Part shown: positions 44,010-53,022 of the stretch, piece after piece
How positions within the stretch are numbered: the first letter of the stretch is position 1
How the letters are laid out: each line of letters begins with the position of its first letter
NCBI GenBank assembly: GCA_011391635.1
Contig: JAABQD010000017.1
Span: forward strand, 1 to 54,682
Origin: Sulfurimonas sp.
GTDB taxonomy: Bacteria > Campylobacterota > Campylobacteria > Campylobacterales > Sulfurimonadaceae
DNA: 54,682 nucleotides
Direction of reading: 5' to 3'
Program-made: the position numbers and the translations under genes
The notes under the pieces: model-generated
Seen by the model: the letters and a program-made list of their open reading frames with translations, nothing else
What the model was told of the DNA's origin: nothing
Databases searched by the model: none

Positions 44010-45367
44010 AAAGAGCTAAACATTTTATCAAGCATCTCATCATTTTCAAAAGGTCTTGTGATATTTGCTATCTCTTTTATAGCTTCACTCAGATGAAAAG
44101 AGAATATTTCAAGCTCTTGTGCCTCAAGTGGAGAAAAAGCTTCTTCTATATTTTGCAAACACGACTCTACTGCTTGAATTTGTCTTTGAGAGATAAGCAT
44201 AATCTCATCTGAACTATTGCTTCTATCCATGATATTTTGTAGCATTTGGATAAGTGGAGTGACACTCTCTTTAGAGTTGAGTTCCAAATCAAACATAATA
44301 TTCACATGGTCAACAAAACATGAAGAATTACTCTTGAGATGCCAAAATTTTTGTTCTAAATCTATCTTGTTTTTGACATGAAGTACATGCTTATCATTTG
44401 CATGTGTTTTGAGAAGTTCAATGATTGTTTCATCTTCACTATCACAAGTACGACTTCCATCATAGAGTGCAATAATAATATCACTCTGCTCTATCGCCTC
44501 AAGTGAGCGTTCTATCCCGATTTTTTCTATCTCGTCATTTGCCTCACGGATACCAGCTGTATCGACTATACGAATGAGATGTGAGCCGATTTTGACCTGC
44601 TCTTCTATCGTATCTCTCGTCGTTCCTGCGATATCACTCACAATGGCACGATTGTAATTCAAAAGTGCATTCAAAAGAGAGCTTTTTCCAACATTTGGCT
44701 TTCCAATGATAGTGACTTTAAAGCCTTGCATTAGCCCTTCTCTTGCTTTTGATGCTGCTAAAGTACGAGTCAATTTCATCTGCAAATCTCGTAATTTATC
44801 TTCTATCTGAACCACTAAATCTTCTGGTAAATCCTCTTCAGCGTAATCGATACTCACTTCTGAATAGGCTAGGATATTGATGATTGCATCACGAATAGTT
44901 TCTACAAACTCTTTGAGTGAGCCTTTCATCTGCTTAGCTAAAATTTTTGCCGCATCTTCACTTTTTGCTTCTATGAGCTGTGCTATTGCTTCGGCTTCAC
45001 TCAAATCAATACGACCATTAAAAAAAGCTCGTTTGCTAAATTCCCCAGCAGTGGCAAGTCTAGCTCCACATGCCAAAGTCGCTTTTAAAATGCTCTGAGC
45101 TACGATAAAACCACCATGGCATTGAATCTCAACTACATCCTCAGCAGTAAAAGAAAAAGGTGCCCTAAAGTAGATTACAATCGCTTCATCTATAAGCTCA
45201 CTTTGGAGATTATATATATTTGTGAGTGTTGCATATCTTGGTGCAAACTCTTTTTTATTAGTAAGTTTTTTGGCTATTTCTAAGGCTTGATTCCCGCTTA
45301 TTCTAATAATAGCGATAGAGCCTATGCCGTTAGCAGTTGCTACGGCAGAGATTGTGTCATGATCCAT
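43994..45367 (-). CDS. mnmE: tRNA modification GTPase
   Basis: With MnmG it makes 5-carboxymethylaminomethyl-uridine at tRNA wobble positions. The 457 residues have an N-terminal THF-binding domain (DTISAVATANGIGSIAIIRISG, EIQCHGGFIVAQSIL), a G domain with GKPNVGKSS, DIAGTTRD, DTAGIR and NKIDL, and the C-terminal catalytic CLGK (Cys). Complete. Follows jag by two bases. Confidence 0.97.
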   Translation of the reverse strand: MDHDTISAVATANGIGSIAIIRISGNQALEIAKKLTNKKEFAPRYATLTNIYNLQSELIDEAIVIYFRAPFSFTAEDVVEIQCHGGFIVAQSILKATLACGARLATAGEFSKRAFFNGRIDLSEAEAIAQLIEAKSEDAAKILAKQMKGSLKEFVETIRDAIINILAYSEVSIDYAEEDLPEDLVVQIEDKLRDLQMKLTRTLAASKAREGLMQGFKVTIIGKPNVGKSSLLNALLNYNRAIVSDIAGTTRDTIEEQVKIGSHLIRIVDTAGIREANDEIEKIGIERSLEAIEQSDIIIALYDGSRTCDSEDETIIELLKTHANDKHVLHVKNKIDLEQKFWHLKSNSSCFVDHVNIMFDLELNSKESVTPLIQMLQNIMDRSNSSDEIMLISQRQIQAVESCLQNIEEAFSPLEAQELEIFSFHLSEAIKEIANITRPFENDEMLDKMFSSFCLGK

Positions 45368-45369
45368 TT

Positions 45370-46326
45370 TTAGTGGGTGTGGTAATCATTAATAATGATA
45401 TATTTGAGTCCATCACGCGTAGAGCGGATAACAACATATTTGTTTGGATACTTTTCACGAAGCTCTCTGAGTGCAATCTGAACTAAAACACCATCAAGTA
45501 TTTTCGTTTGTGCTTTTCCATCTTTGTCAACATTTTCATAAACATTCACGAGATATCGCATAATCGCCTCTTCTTGATTTTTCAAAAATTCGGCTATTTC
45601 TAAGCGAAGTTGCACTTGATATTTTGTATTAATCCAGTTAAAAATCATATAAGAGAGTGCTTTGTATCTATAACCCTCTTTTCCTATAAGAAGGGCTGCA
45701 TCTTCACCTTTAAACTCCATAAGCAAACTATTTTCATCATAAACACTTACCTCTATTTTATCAATATTAAAGCAAGTTAAATTAAAAAGTGCATTGACCT
45801 CTTTCTCTACGATTTTAGCGATATCTGAAATATTTTCTCGTACTTCATGATCCTCTTCATCATCATAATCTGCTAAGTAAGAAGATACATCCTCTTCGTA
45901 ATCATCTTCATCTTGTATACTCACAAAAGAAGCTGGCATAATCGTATCATTTAAAATTGTATGCGAATTTGTCTGCTTAGGAGCTTGTTTTTCCTGTTTT
46001 GGCTTTTCTTGTTCTTTTATTACCTGCTTTTTTTCTTCAGGTTTTGTTTCTGGTTTTTTTTCTACTCTAGGAGTCTCTTTTTGAAACTCTTTTCTTGGAG
46101 CTTCTACAGGTTTTTCAACTTTTACAACTTCTTTTTCTACTACTGGAGTTACAACATTTTTATTCTCTTTTGCTGCAACAATAACCGCATTTTTTTTAAA
46201 TAATCCAAATACACCCTTACTCGGAAGCTGAATAACTTCAATTTTGAGTTCTGTTACAGAACACTTTAAAGCCGTTGCAGCATCTTTGTATGCTCCCTCA
46301 AGCGTAGGTGATTCTATTTTAATCAT
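45370..46326 (-). CDS. jag: Jag/KhpB RNA-binding protein
   Basis: A 318-residue protein with an N-terminal Jag_N domain (EGAYKDAATALKCSVTELKIEVIQLPSKGVFGLFKKNAVI), a low-complexity Lys/Glu/Pro linker at about 60-125, a KH-like domain with GKEGYRYKALSYMI, and a C-terminal R3H-like region (LRELREKYPNKYVVIRSTRDGLKYIII), though the R3H signature is weak. It binds RNA and is linked to cell division and membrane protein biogenesis in other bacteria. It overlaps the yidC end by eight bases. Confidence 0.9.
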   Translation of the reverse strand: MIKIESPTLEGAYKDAATALKCSVTELKIEVIQLPSKGVFGLFKKNAVIVAAKENKNVVTPVVEKEVVKVEKPVEAPRKEFQKETPRVEKKPETKPEEKKQVIKEQEKPKQEKQAPKQTNSHTILNDTIMPASFVSIQDEDDYEEDVSSYLADYDDEEDHEVRENISDIAKIVEKEVNALFNLTCFNIDKIEVSVYDENSLLMEFKGEDAALLIGKEGYRYKALSYMIFNWINTKYQVQLRLEIAEFLKNQEEAIMRYLVNVYENVDKDGKAQTKILDGVLVQIALRELREKYPNKYVVIRSTRDGLKYIIINDYHTH

Positions 46327-47947
46327 CTTTTTTCTCCGTCGCTTCTTTTTGTGCCAAATGCTTATGAACTGCTATCTCTGCATCTTTTGCATTTTTAAAC
46401 TGTTGATTTACAATAAACTGCTGTGCTATAGAGAAAAGATTATTTACAAACCAGTAAAGAACCAAGCCCGAAGGGAATGTCAAGAAGAAGAATGTAAATA
46501 TAATTGGTAAAAATTTAAATACTTTCTCTTGCATAGGATCTGTAAAATTGTTTGGTGTGAGTTTTTGCTGATAGTACATAGACGCACCCATAAGAATTGG
46601 CAAAATATACAAATGATCCATTTTTGAAAGGTCAGTTATCCAGAACATCCAAGGAGCTCCTTGAAGCTCTACTGCATTTAAAAGTACACGATAGATTGCA
46701 AAAAAGACAGGAATTTGTAAAATCATTGGTAAACATCCACCAAGTGGGTTTGCACCATGTTTTTTATACATGTCCATTACAGCCGCATTCATGCGTTGTG
46801 GATCACCTTTGTATTTTGCTTGAATTTCTTTGATTTTTGGTGCAATATCTTTGATTTTTTGCATAGACACCATACCTTTGTAAGTCAAAGGATAAAGAAT
46901 AACTCTAATAATTAAAGTAAGTGCAATAATTGACCAACCCCAGTTTCCAAATATTCCATAAAGCCATGACAAAAGTTGAAAGAGTGGTTTTGATGCGAAA
47001 GTAAACCAACCATATTCTATAGCATTTGTTAAAACTGGCTTGATGCTCTCTAATACTTTATAATTTTTTTGACCGACATAACCATTAAATTGCATATTTT
47101 GAACTGCTTCAAAATAAACAACTGGATTACTATCTTTGTCTCTTTCAACTATTATATTTGTATCTTTTGCAAATCCGTACATAATTGTTGCAGAGTATTG
47201 ATCAAATGCAGAGATAAGCTCAACAGCAGAAAATGATTTTCTGCTCTCAGCATCACCATCTTCTACGATAGTAGCTATGGCATCATCTGTAAATACCATA
47301 GCTCCAGAAACCGTCATCATCTGCTCTGTAATTTCTGGTCTTTGACCTAAGTAAATAAAATATTTTTTATCCTGAGATACATTTACCACAGCATCATAAT
47401 GCCCATCCGCATAAAATGTAAGCTCTTTTGTTACGACTAAATTTGATAATTTTTGCGTTAAAACTACTTTTTGAGGAGCATCTTCTATTGTCACTTCTGC
47501 TGTATTTGAAGTATAAACAACAGTTGTTGCTTCTTTGTTAATAGCTTCATCCAAAAATCTTACAAAAAGTGGCTTCGTTCCAAAAGCAGGAATGAGCTGT
47601 GCATGATGCTCTTCTTTGTCATTGTACATCTCTTGTAATAACTCTTTTGATGAGATGCGACCTAATGTATCTATTTTTAAAATAAAATTTTTGTTTTTGA
47701 TTGTAGCTATTGTACTTGAAGCACTCGCAGCTATTTTTTCTTGTTCTGAAATTGCATGACCCGACGCCTCTTCAACTTTTGCTTGACTTGTTTGTACATC
47801 TTGTTTTAATGCAACGCTTTGACTTTTGTTTGCATCAACACCTTCTGGTTGTTTTGGTGGAAATATTGCTGTATAAACTACGAAAAACAGTACCGACAAT
47901 ACTACTGCGAGTATCAATCTTTGATTGGATGACATTTTATCTAACAC
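46319..47947 (-). CDS. yidC: Membrane protein insertase YidC
   Basis: Inserts and folds inner-membrane proteins, with or without Sec. The 542 residues have an N-terminal transmembrane segment (LILAVVLSVLFFVVYTAIF), a periplasmic domain to about 330, and the conserved core (PLTYKGMVSMQKIKDIAPKIKEIQAKYKGD, ANPLGGCLPMILQIPVFFAIYRVL). The core has a conserved positively charged residue (Arg) in the first core helix region, IIRVILYPLTYK. The start is GTG at 47947 after AAAGGG. Part of the rpmH-rnpA-yidD-yidC operon. Confidence 0.96.
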   Translation of the reverse strand: MLDKMSSNQRLILAVVLSVLFFVVYTAIFPPKQPEGVDANKSQSVALKQDVQTSQAKVEEASGHAISEQEKIAASASSTIATIKNKNFILKIDTLGRISSKELLQEMYNDKEEHHAQLIPAFGTKPLFVRFLDEAINKEATTVVYTSNTAEVTIEDAPQKVVLTQKLSNLVVTKELTFYADGHYDAVVNVSQDKKYFIYLGQRPEITEQMMTVSGAMVFTDDAIATIVEDGDAESRKSFSAVELISAFDQYSATIMYGFAKDTNIIVERDKDSNPVVYFEAVQNMQFNGYVGQKNYKVLESIKPVLTNAIEYGWFTFASKPLFQLLSWLYGIFGNWGWSIIALTLIIRVILYPLTYKGMVSMQKIKDIAPKIKEIQAKYKGDPQRMNAAVMDMYKKHGANPLGGCLPMILQIPVFFAIYRVLLNAVELQGAPWMFWITDLSKMDHLYILPILMGASMYYQQKLTPNNFTDPMQEKVFKFLPIIFTFFFLTFPSGLVLYWFVNNLFSIAQQFIVNQQFKNAKDAEIAVHKHLAQKEATEKKDD

Positions 47948-47949
47948 GA

Positions 47950-48276
47950 CTACCCTTTATAGGAAAAATTTTTTATGATATAAAAACGGTTTTTTTTATT
48001 TGGAACCAACCAATATTTTATAGAGTCAATCCCCAACTTTGTTGGCTTACAAGAGAGTTTATCAAGTAAAGGATACTCAATACCACCATCGAATAATTGA
48101 TTGCAACGAAGTATTCTAGTAAAAGAGTGGTAAAAAGCACTTGAAATGGAATTATTTTCAAAATGAAGTCGTGCATATTCACTGCAAGATGGGTAATATC
48201 TACAACTTCCAAAGCCGATAAGTGTAAAAAACTTTTGATAAAGCCACAAAAGCTTGAGTAATATCTTACGAATCAT
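47950..48276 (-). CDS. yidD: Membrane protein insertion efficiency factor YidD
   Basis: A 108-residue member of the YidD family: LLKLLWLYQKFFTLIGFGSCRYYPSCSEYARLHFENN, where the CRYYPSCSEYA motif is diagnostic, followed by LRCNQLFDGGIEYP. An amphipathic helix at the front would associate with the membrane. It overlaps rnpA by four bases. Confidence 0.95.
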   Translation of the reverse strand: MIRKILLKLLWLYQKFFTLIGFGSCRYYPSCSEYARLHFENNSISSAFYHSFTRILRCNQLFDGGIEYPLLDKLSCKPTKLGIDSIKYWLVPNKKNRFYIIKNFSYKG

Positions 48277-48614
48277 TGTGAAATTGTTCCAGCTCGGAAG
48301 AGAACTTTTTTAAAATCATTACTTAAATTGATGAAGGAAATCTCTGGAGTTATCTGCTTAGCAACAAATATATAAGTACCATCTTTGAGTGTTTGAGAGT
48401 GTTCACAAAACAAGGCTCTCAATCTTCTTTTAGCCCTGTTTCTTTTTACTGCATTCCCAATTTTTTTGGTTGCTGTAAATCCTACTTTGTGAATTCCATT
48501 TTGGGGGAGAAAAAAAAGCACAACACTGTCTGAATGCTGACTTTTTCCTTTACTATAAATAGACTGAAACTCACGATGTTGTTTCAGCGTATTGAATCCG
48601 CCTAAACTGTCAAT
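48273..48614 (-). CDS. rnpA: Ribonuclease P protein component, probable ATT start
   Basis: Protein subunit of RNase P, which trims tRNA 5' ends. The conserved [20 protein letters not shown] is clear. The frame continues upstream of the first GTG (48521) through [28 protein letters not shown], which is the conserved N-terminal part of RnpA, so the gene must start before it. No ATG, GTG or TTG is available in frame back to the stop at 48620. ATT at 48614 with AAAGG before it is the best candidate (113 residues); CTG at 48587 is the other. It overlaps the rpmH end. Confidence 0.85.
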   Translation of the reverse strand: MDSLGGFNTLKQHREFQSIYSKGKSQHSDSVVLFFLPQNGIHKVGFTATKKIGNAVKRNRAKRRLRALFCEHSQTLKDGTYIFVAKQITPEISFINLSNDFKKVLFRAGTISQ

Positions 48615-48736
48615 TTTTTACGACCTTTAGCACGGCGTCTATTGATAACTTTACGACCATTTTTTGTCGCCATACGAGCTCTAAAACCATGAGTTGATTT
48701 TCTAGGTCTGTTATGCGGTTGGTATGTTCTTTTCAT
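48602..48736 (-). CDS. rpmH: 50S ribosomal protein L34
   Basis: A 44-residue highly basic protein, [20 protein letters not shown] onwards to GRKKLTV, the standard L34. It is the first gene of the minus-strand operon rpmH-rnpA-yidD-yidC-jag-mnmE-ruvX. Its stop lies inside the proposed start region of rnpA. Confidence 0.98.
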   Translation of the reverse strand: MKRTYQPHNRPRKSTHGFRARMATKNGRKVINRRRAKGRKKLTV

Positions 48737-48885
48737 TGACATATCCTTATATAATTTTAAGAGTGAAATTCTATTAGAATATTACTTAAAGCGTGGTTAA
48801 TACAGATTATTTGCATACTGCATTTTATTTAAAGGTTAAAAATATTATAATTAACGACAGTTGTAAAATTATATACGGAAGAGTT

Positions 48886-49140
48886 ATGAAACACATTTTT
48901 TTGATTATGTCTCTTTTTGTTGTTACTGTATTAGGTGATGACATTTCTCAAGTTGCAAAAAAATTGAATTTATTTGCAGGGACAAAAGCGACTGCTCAGT
49001 GGGAAAGAATTTTTTCATCCCAAAGAAGAATGCAAGACTATAAACTCGACTCTCTCTCTCAAGACAAAATTCGTGAACTTAAAATTTACCTTATTCAACA
49101 TGCTGCTGACTCCGACCAGCCAGTAGTTCCAGGATTATAA
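48886..49140 (+). CDS. Small exported protein of unknown function
   Basis: An 84-residue protein with a signal peptide (MKHIFLIMSLFVVTVLGDD, cleavage likely after the Gly-Asp region). The mature part is KLNLFAGTKATAQWERIFSSQRRMQDYKLDSL and a helix ending in IYLIQHAADSDQPVVPGL. It may be periplasmic; no heme motif is seen. The start at 48886 follows GGAAGAG. It is directly joined to the DUF3373 porin gene, so the two are coexpressed. Confidence 0.75.
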   Translation: MKHIFLIMSLFVVTVLGDDISQVAKKLNLFAGTKATAQWERIFSSQRRMQDYKLDSLSQDKIRELKIYLIQHAADSDQPVVPGL

Positions 49141-50655
49141 ATGAAAAAAATACTCTTACTTGCTATTCCATTTATCCTATGTGCTTCTTCAGAAGAGATT
49201 AAAAATGAAATTGAATTTCTTAAAGAAAGAATCAAAAAATTAGAACAACAAGTGAATGAAAATGCAATAAATTTAGAAGAAACTGTACCTAAAATTAAAA
49301 TGCAAAAATTGGAAGAACAGGTAAAAAACAATACAGCCGACATATCAGAAAATCTTCCAATTATAGAAGCCGCTGAGAAAAAAACTATTTTAGATAAAAT
49401 CAATCTTTCTCCTGAACTAGAACTCCGTTTAGACAAAATGGATTATAAACTCGGTGATATAGCGGAAGAAACTACACTTATGAATCCAGCTGATCCATCT
49501 AGCCCCTATCGACGCAAAGAGTATTCTAAAGATTTTGACCCTGCTGGACTTATTCGCTTTAAACTGAATATGAGTTCTCAACTCGATGACAAAGTGAAAT
49601 TTAATGGAAGAATGATTTTTACAAACTCTTCTCAAGCAAACCAAAGATTATGTATATTATCCAGAGATATCAAATCGAATCCTTCAACAAGTGCTTTTGA
49701 TGTTGATCGTGCCTATTTTGACTATACTCCAAACACAATTTCACAAAATCCTTTTACTTTCTCTTTTGGTCTTCTTCCAACAACAGGTGGAACTCCGATG
49801 CAATTTGCACAAAATACGGAAAGAAAATCAATGTTTCCAGCTTTAGTATTTGATATGAATACTTACGGAGTTATTGGCACAAAAAAACTTGATGAAAATT
49901 TTTATGCAAGAGCTATTTTAGCAAAAGCATATACATTAGGAGAAGCATTTTATCCCTACCAATGTAATCGTGAAAATATTGATAATGCAAATGTTGTTGG
50001 CTTATATTTTGACATGAAACTCAATTTTTTAGGAGACTCTCTTTTCTCTTTTGGTGCGAATATGCTTCATGATTTAAAAGCTCATCCATACTTAGGTCCG
50101 GACATAGACTCAACCAATGCACATATTCTTGGCAATATGCTTACATATGGGGCAGGAGTTGACATGAAAAAAGTAGGTCAAAGTGACTTTACAGTATTTG
50201 CACATACAGCAATCTCAACTCCTCAAGGAAATGGGCAAAAAGATGACTACCGAATAATTAATCCTATAGCAGAAACGACTATTTCAAACGATGTTGGTTT
50301 TTCAGATGCACCTTATGCACAAGGTGAAATGATAAAAGACAGTGGCTATGCACTCTATATTGGTACAAAATATGATTTTTTACCTTCACTCAATTTTGGT
50401 CTTGAATACAATTATGGAAGCAAGTATTGGTTTAGTGCTACTCAAGGGGCAGAAGATATATACAACAAACTTGCGACTCGTGGTAGTGTTGCAGAGGCAT
50501 ACCTAACATGGAAATTCTATAACAATATGAGTGCAAAACTAGGATATATTTATACAGATGAAAACTACACTGGAAGTGGTTGGCACTTTGGAGAACCTGC
50601 AAGTAAAGATGGAACTCAAAACGTGAGTTATATCAATATCACTGCAAAATATTAA
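49141..50655 (+). CDS. DUF3373 outer-membrane protein
   Basis: A 504-residue protein with a signal peptide (MKKILLLAIPFILCASS), a coiled-coil segment at about 18-80, and a long beta-rich region ending in an aromatic strand (NVSYINITAKY), as in outer-membrane porins. The sequence matches DUF3373, common in Campylobacterota. It probably forms a beta barrel; the substrate is unknown. Starts one base after the preceding stop and is followed by a GGDEF/EAL gene two bases later. Confidence 0.85.
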   Translation: MKKILLLAIPFILCASSEEIKNEIEFLKERIKKLEQQVNENAINLEETVPKIKMQKLEEQVKNNTADISENLPIIEAAEKKTILDKINLSPELELRLDKMDYKLGDIAEETTLMNPADPSSPYRRKEYSKDFDPAGLIRFKLNMSSQLDDKVKFNGRMIFTNSSQANQRLCILSRDIKSNPSTSAFDVDRAYFDYTPNTISQNPFTFSFGLLPTTGGTPMQFAQNTERKSMFPALVFDMNTYGVIGTKKLDENFYARAILAKAYTLGEAFYPYQCNRENIDNANVVGLYFDMKLNFLGDSLFSFGANMLHDLKAHPYLGPDIDSTNAHILGNMLTYGAGVDMKKVGQSDFTVFAHTAISTPQGNGQKDDYRIINPIAETTISNDVGFSDAPYAQGEMIKDSGYALYIGTKYDFLPSLNFGLEYNYGSKYWFSATQGAEDIYNKLATRGSVAEAYLTWKFYNNMSAKLGYIYTDENYTGSGWHFGEPASKDGTQNVSYINITAKY

Positions 50656-50657
50656 AA

Positions 50658-52655
50658 ATGCAATTTACAAAAAGAATATATACATCACTGCTCATAAGTT
50701 TCTTGTTATTTGGAAGTTCTTTATATCTTAGTATTAAGAGCATCAATGAGACAAGTAACATGATTGAGCATATTGAGACAGTACAACTCAAATTTTCTCA
50801 TCTTGCTTCAAAACTGGGCTATGATGTAGAAGCAAATCAAGCAGAAGTTCTTAACTCTGTACTCCTTGAAAATAACAATACCGTTGAAAAAATTCAAAAT
50901 TCTATTGAAGAGATAGATCATCGCATCAAATCTTTAGATGCTTTTGCAAAAGATAGCAACTTAAATATTGGAAATATTAATCAAATAATGTTTGTTATTC
51001 ACAATAGAATGATTAGCTATAAATTGGTTGAAAATTCTCTCTTAGAAGCTTTTAGAGCTAAAAATAGTGAAGATATACAAGATGCTCTCATAGGTCTGAA
51101 TGCAATTACCATTAAGTTTGCTGAAGATATTGACAAACTCATAGCTATTGCAAATAATAAATTGAATGAAAATATTTCACTTCTAAAAAAATCAAATGAC
51201 AATATTAAACACTATATTTTTTATCTCTTTGTCATCGCATTTTCTATGATACTGTTTGTTGTTTATAAGCAGATAAAACTCCATGCCAAAGCTAAAAAAG
51301 ACCTCAATCGTGCTTTATTAGCTGAAAAAGAACAAAAAAAACTTCAATCACAACTACTCAAATATAATGATGATCTTGAAAGTGAAGTAGCCAAAAAAAC
51401 CAAAGAGCTACATGAAAAAATATACACCCATTTTCTTACTGGTTTAGCAAATAGAAATAAACTTTTAGAAGACTCCTACACCTATAAATTTAAACAAATG
51501 GCTCTCTTAAACATAGATGCATTTCAAAAATTTAACGATGTTTATGGGGAAGAGCTTGGAAACATTGCCCTGCAAATGAGTTCTGATTTTTTAACAAAAC
51601 AAATTGACGATGACAATACTCTCCTGTACCATATCGGGAGTGATGAGTTTGTTATAGCTGTCAAAGATTCATCCAAGCTGAGTGATAATAGTTTTATTGA
51701 ACAAATCAAACATATCCTAAAATTATACAAAAAAGAGAAATTTGCCTATGATGACAAGGCATTTAATTTTATGATGAGTGCTGGTATAGCATTTAGTGGT
51801 AGAAAAAAAATGCTTGCATACGCTGATATGGCACTCAAAGATGCAAAAAAACGAAACATCCAGCTCTCTGTATTTAATGAAGATAAAGAACTAGAAATCA
51901 CTCATAAACAAGATATAGATTGTTATAATAAACTACTCCTTGCCTTTAAAGAAAATCTTATCTTGTCCTATTTTCAACCCATTGTGCCTATTCAAGACTC
52001 TACACTTCCAATCAAATATGAATCTTTAGTTCGCTTACAAGCAGAAAATGGAACTGTATTACCTCCAATCAATTTTATTACTATTGCAAAACAAAATAGG
52101 ATTTATCATAAAATTACAAAACATGTCGTATATAATACTATTCAAACTATTTCAAAATACCAAGTACCATGTTCTCTCAATATTTCAATGGAAGATATTG
52201 AAAATAACAAAACAACAGATATGCTTTATAGTATATTTGACTCCTTTGAATACAATCATCTTTTGACAATAGAACTTTTAGAAACGGAAGAGTTTAAAGA
52301 CTATAAAAATGTGTATGATTTTTGTATTAAAACACGCTCTTATGGCATTAGAATAGCACTTGATGATTTTGGTGCTGGATACTCAAATTTTTCACATATT
52401 CTTCATCTTCCGATTGATTATATTAAAATAGATGCATCACTTATCTCCAATATTGATAGGGATACAAACTCTCAAATAATGGTTGAAACAATTGTAGAAT
52501 TAGCCAAAAAATTACATATCCAAACCATTGCTGAATATGTTTCTTCTAAAGCGATTTTAGATGTTGTTAAAAGGCTCCATGTTGATTATGCACAAGGATA
52601 CTATTTAGGCAAACCTGAAAAGATAGAAAAACATCTACCTTCCCTATTGCACTAA
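50658..52655 (+). CDS. Membrane GGDEF/EAL cyclic-di-GMP protein
   Basis: The 665 residues have a transmembrane segment at about 9-26, a periplasmic helical sensor region, a second transmembrane segment at about 185-205, then a coiled coil. The GGDEF domain is degenerate: HIGSDEF (about residue 324) replaces GGDEF. The EAL domain (about 430-660) keeps YESLVRL, TIELLETEEF, ALDDFGAGYSNF and ID-linked residues, with AEYV in place of AEGVE, so it is probably the active phosphodiesterase. Cotranscribed with the porin gene, perhaps sensing a periplasmic or outer-membrane signal. Confidence 0.88.
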   Translation: MQFTKRIYTSLLISFLLFGSSLYLSIKSINETSNMIEHIETVQLKFSHLASKLGYDVEANQAEVLNSVLLENNNTVEKIQNSIEEIDHRIKSLDAFAKDSNLNIGNINQIMFVIHNRMISYKLVENSLLEAFRAKNSEDIQDALIGLNAITIKFAEDIDKLIAIANNKLNENISLLKKSNDNIKHYIFYLFVIAFSMILFVVYKQIKLHAKAKKDLNRALLAEKEQKKLQSQLLKYNDDLESEVAKKTKELHEKIYTHFLTGLANRNKLLEDSYTYKFKQMALLNIDAFQKFNDVYGEELGNIALQMSSDFLTKQIDDDNTLLYHIGSDEFVIAVKDSSKLSDNSFIEQIKHILKLYKKEKFAYDDKAFNFMMSAGIAFSGRKKMLAYADMALKDAKKRNIQLSVFNEDKELEITHKQDIDCYNKLLLAFKENLILSYFQPIVPIQDSTLPIKYESLVRLQAENGTVLPPINFITIAKQNRIYHKITKHVVYNTIQTISKYQVPCSLNISMEDIENNKTTDMLYSIFDSFEYNHLLTIELLETEEFKDYKNVYDFCIKTRSYGIRIALDDFGAGYSNFSHILHLPIDYIKIDASLISNIDRDTNSQIMVETIVELAKKLHIQTIAEYVSSKAILDVVKRLHVDYAQGYYLGKPEKIEKHLPSLLH

Positions 52656-52997
52656 AAAATCTTTGAGTAATACTGCTGGAGACTGATTTGATCTATGAGA
52701 GGTATCAAATATCTTTTCATTCGCACCAACATGGCAATCTCTACACCCTTGAATCACATCATGTTCTCTTACATTTGCACTATTGATTTTTTTCATAGAG
52801 TGACAAGCAAAACACTCAGCTCCACAATCAGCCATCTTACTTGGATCAGGAGCATGACAACGAATACATGTAAGCATTGGCTTATGTCTAGTATCTTCAT
52901 TGATTGTAGGAACAAGTTTTGGGTGACATGTCAAACAGTCACCCGTACAAGCCAAAAGTGATATACTAAGAAGTACTAAAGCAAATAAATATTTCAT
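52644..52997 (-). CDS. Periplasmic tetraheme cytochrome c
   Basis: A 117-residue protein with a signal peptide and four CxxCH motifs: CLTCH (21-25), CIRCH (44-48), CFACH (62-66) and CRDCH (85-89). LLAC at 14-17 may be a lipobox, which would anchor it to a membrane, with C17 distinct from the first heme motif. A small electron-transfer cytochrome of the NapC/NrfB-like general type is inferred. It converges with the GGDEF/EAL gene and overlaps its last 12 bases. Confidence 0.85.
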   Translation of the reverse strand: MKYLFALVLLSISLLACTGDCLTCHPKLVPTINEDTRHKPMLTCIRCHAPDPSKMADCGAECFACHSMKKINSANVREHDVIQGCRDCHVGANEKIFDTSHRSNQSPAVLLKDFLVQ

Positions 52998-53022
52998 TGC
53001 GGAATTATAACCTCTGTTTTAT

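Noticed and set aside
47710..48069. Plus-strand open frame across yidC/yidD
   Set aside because: Antisense to two conserved genes with no recognisable domain.
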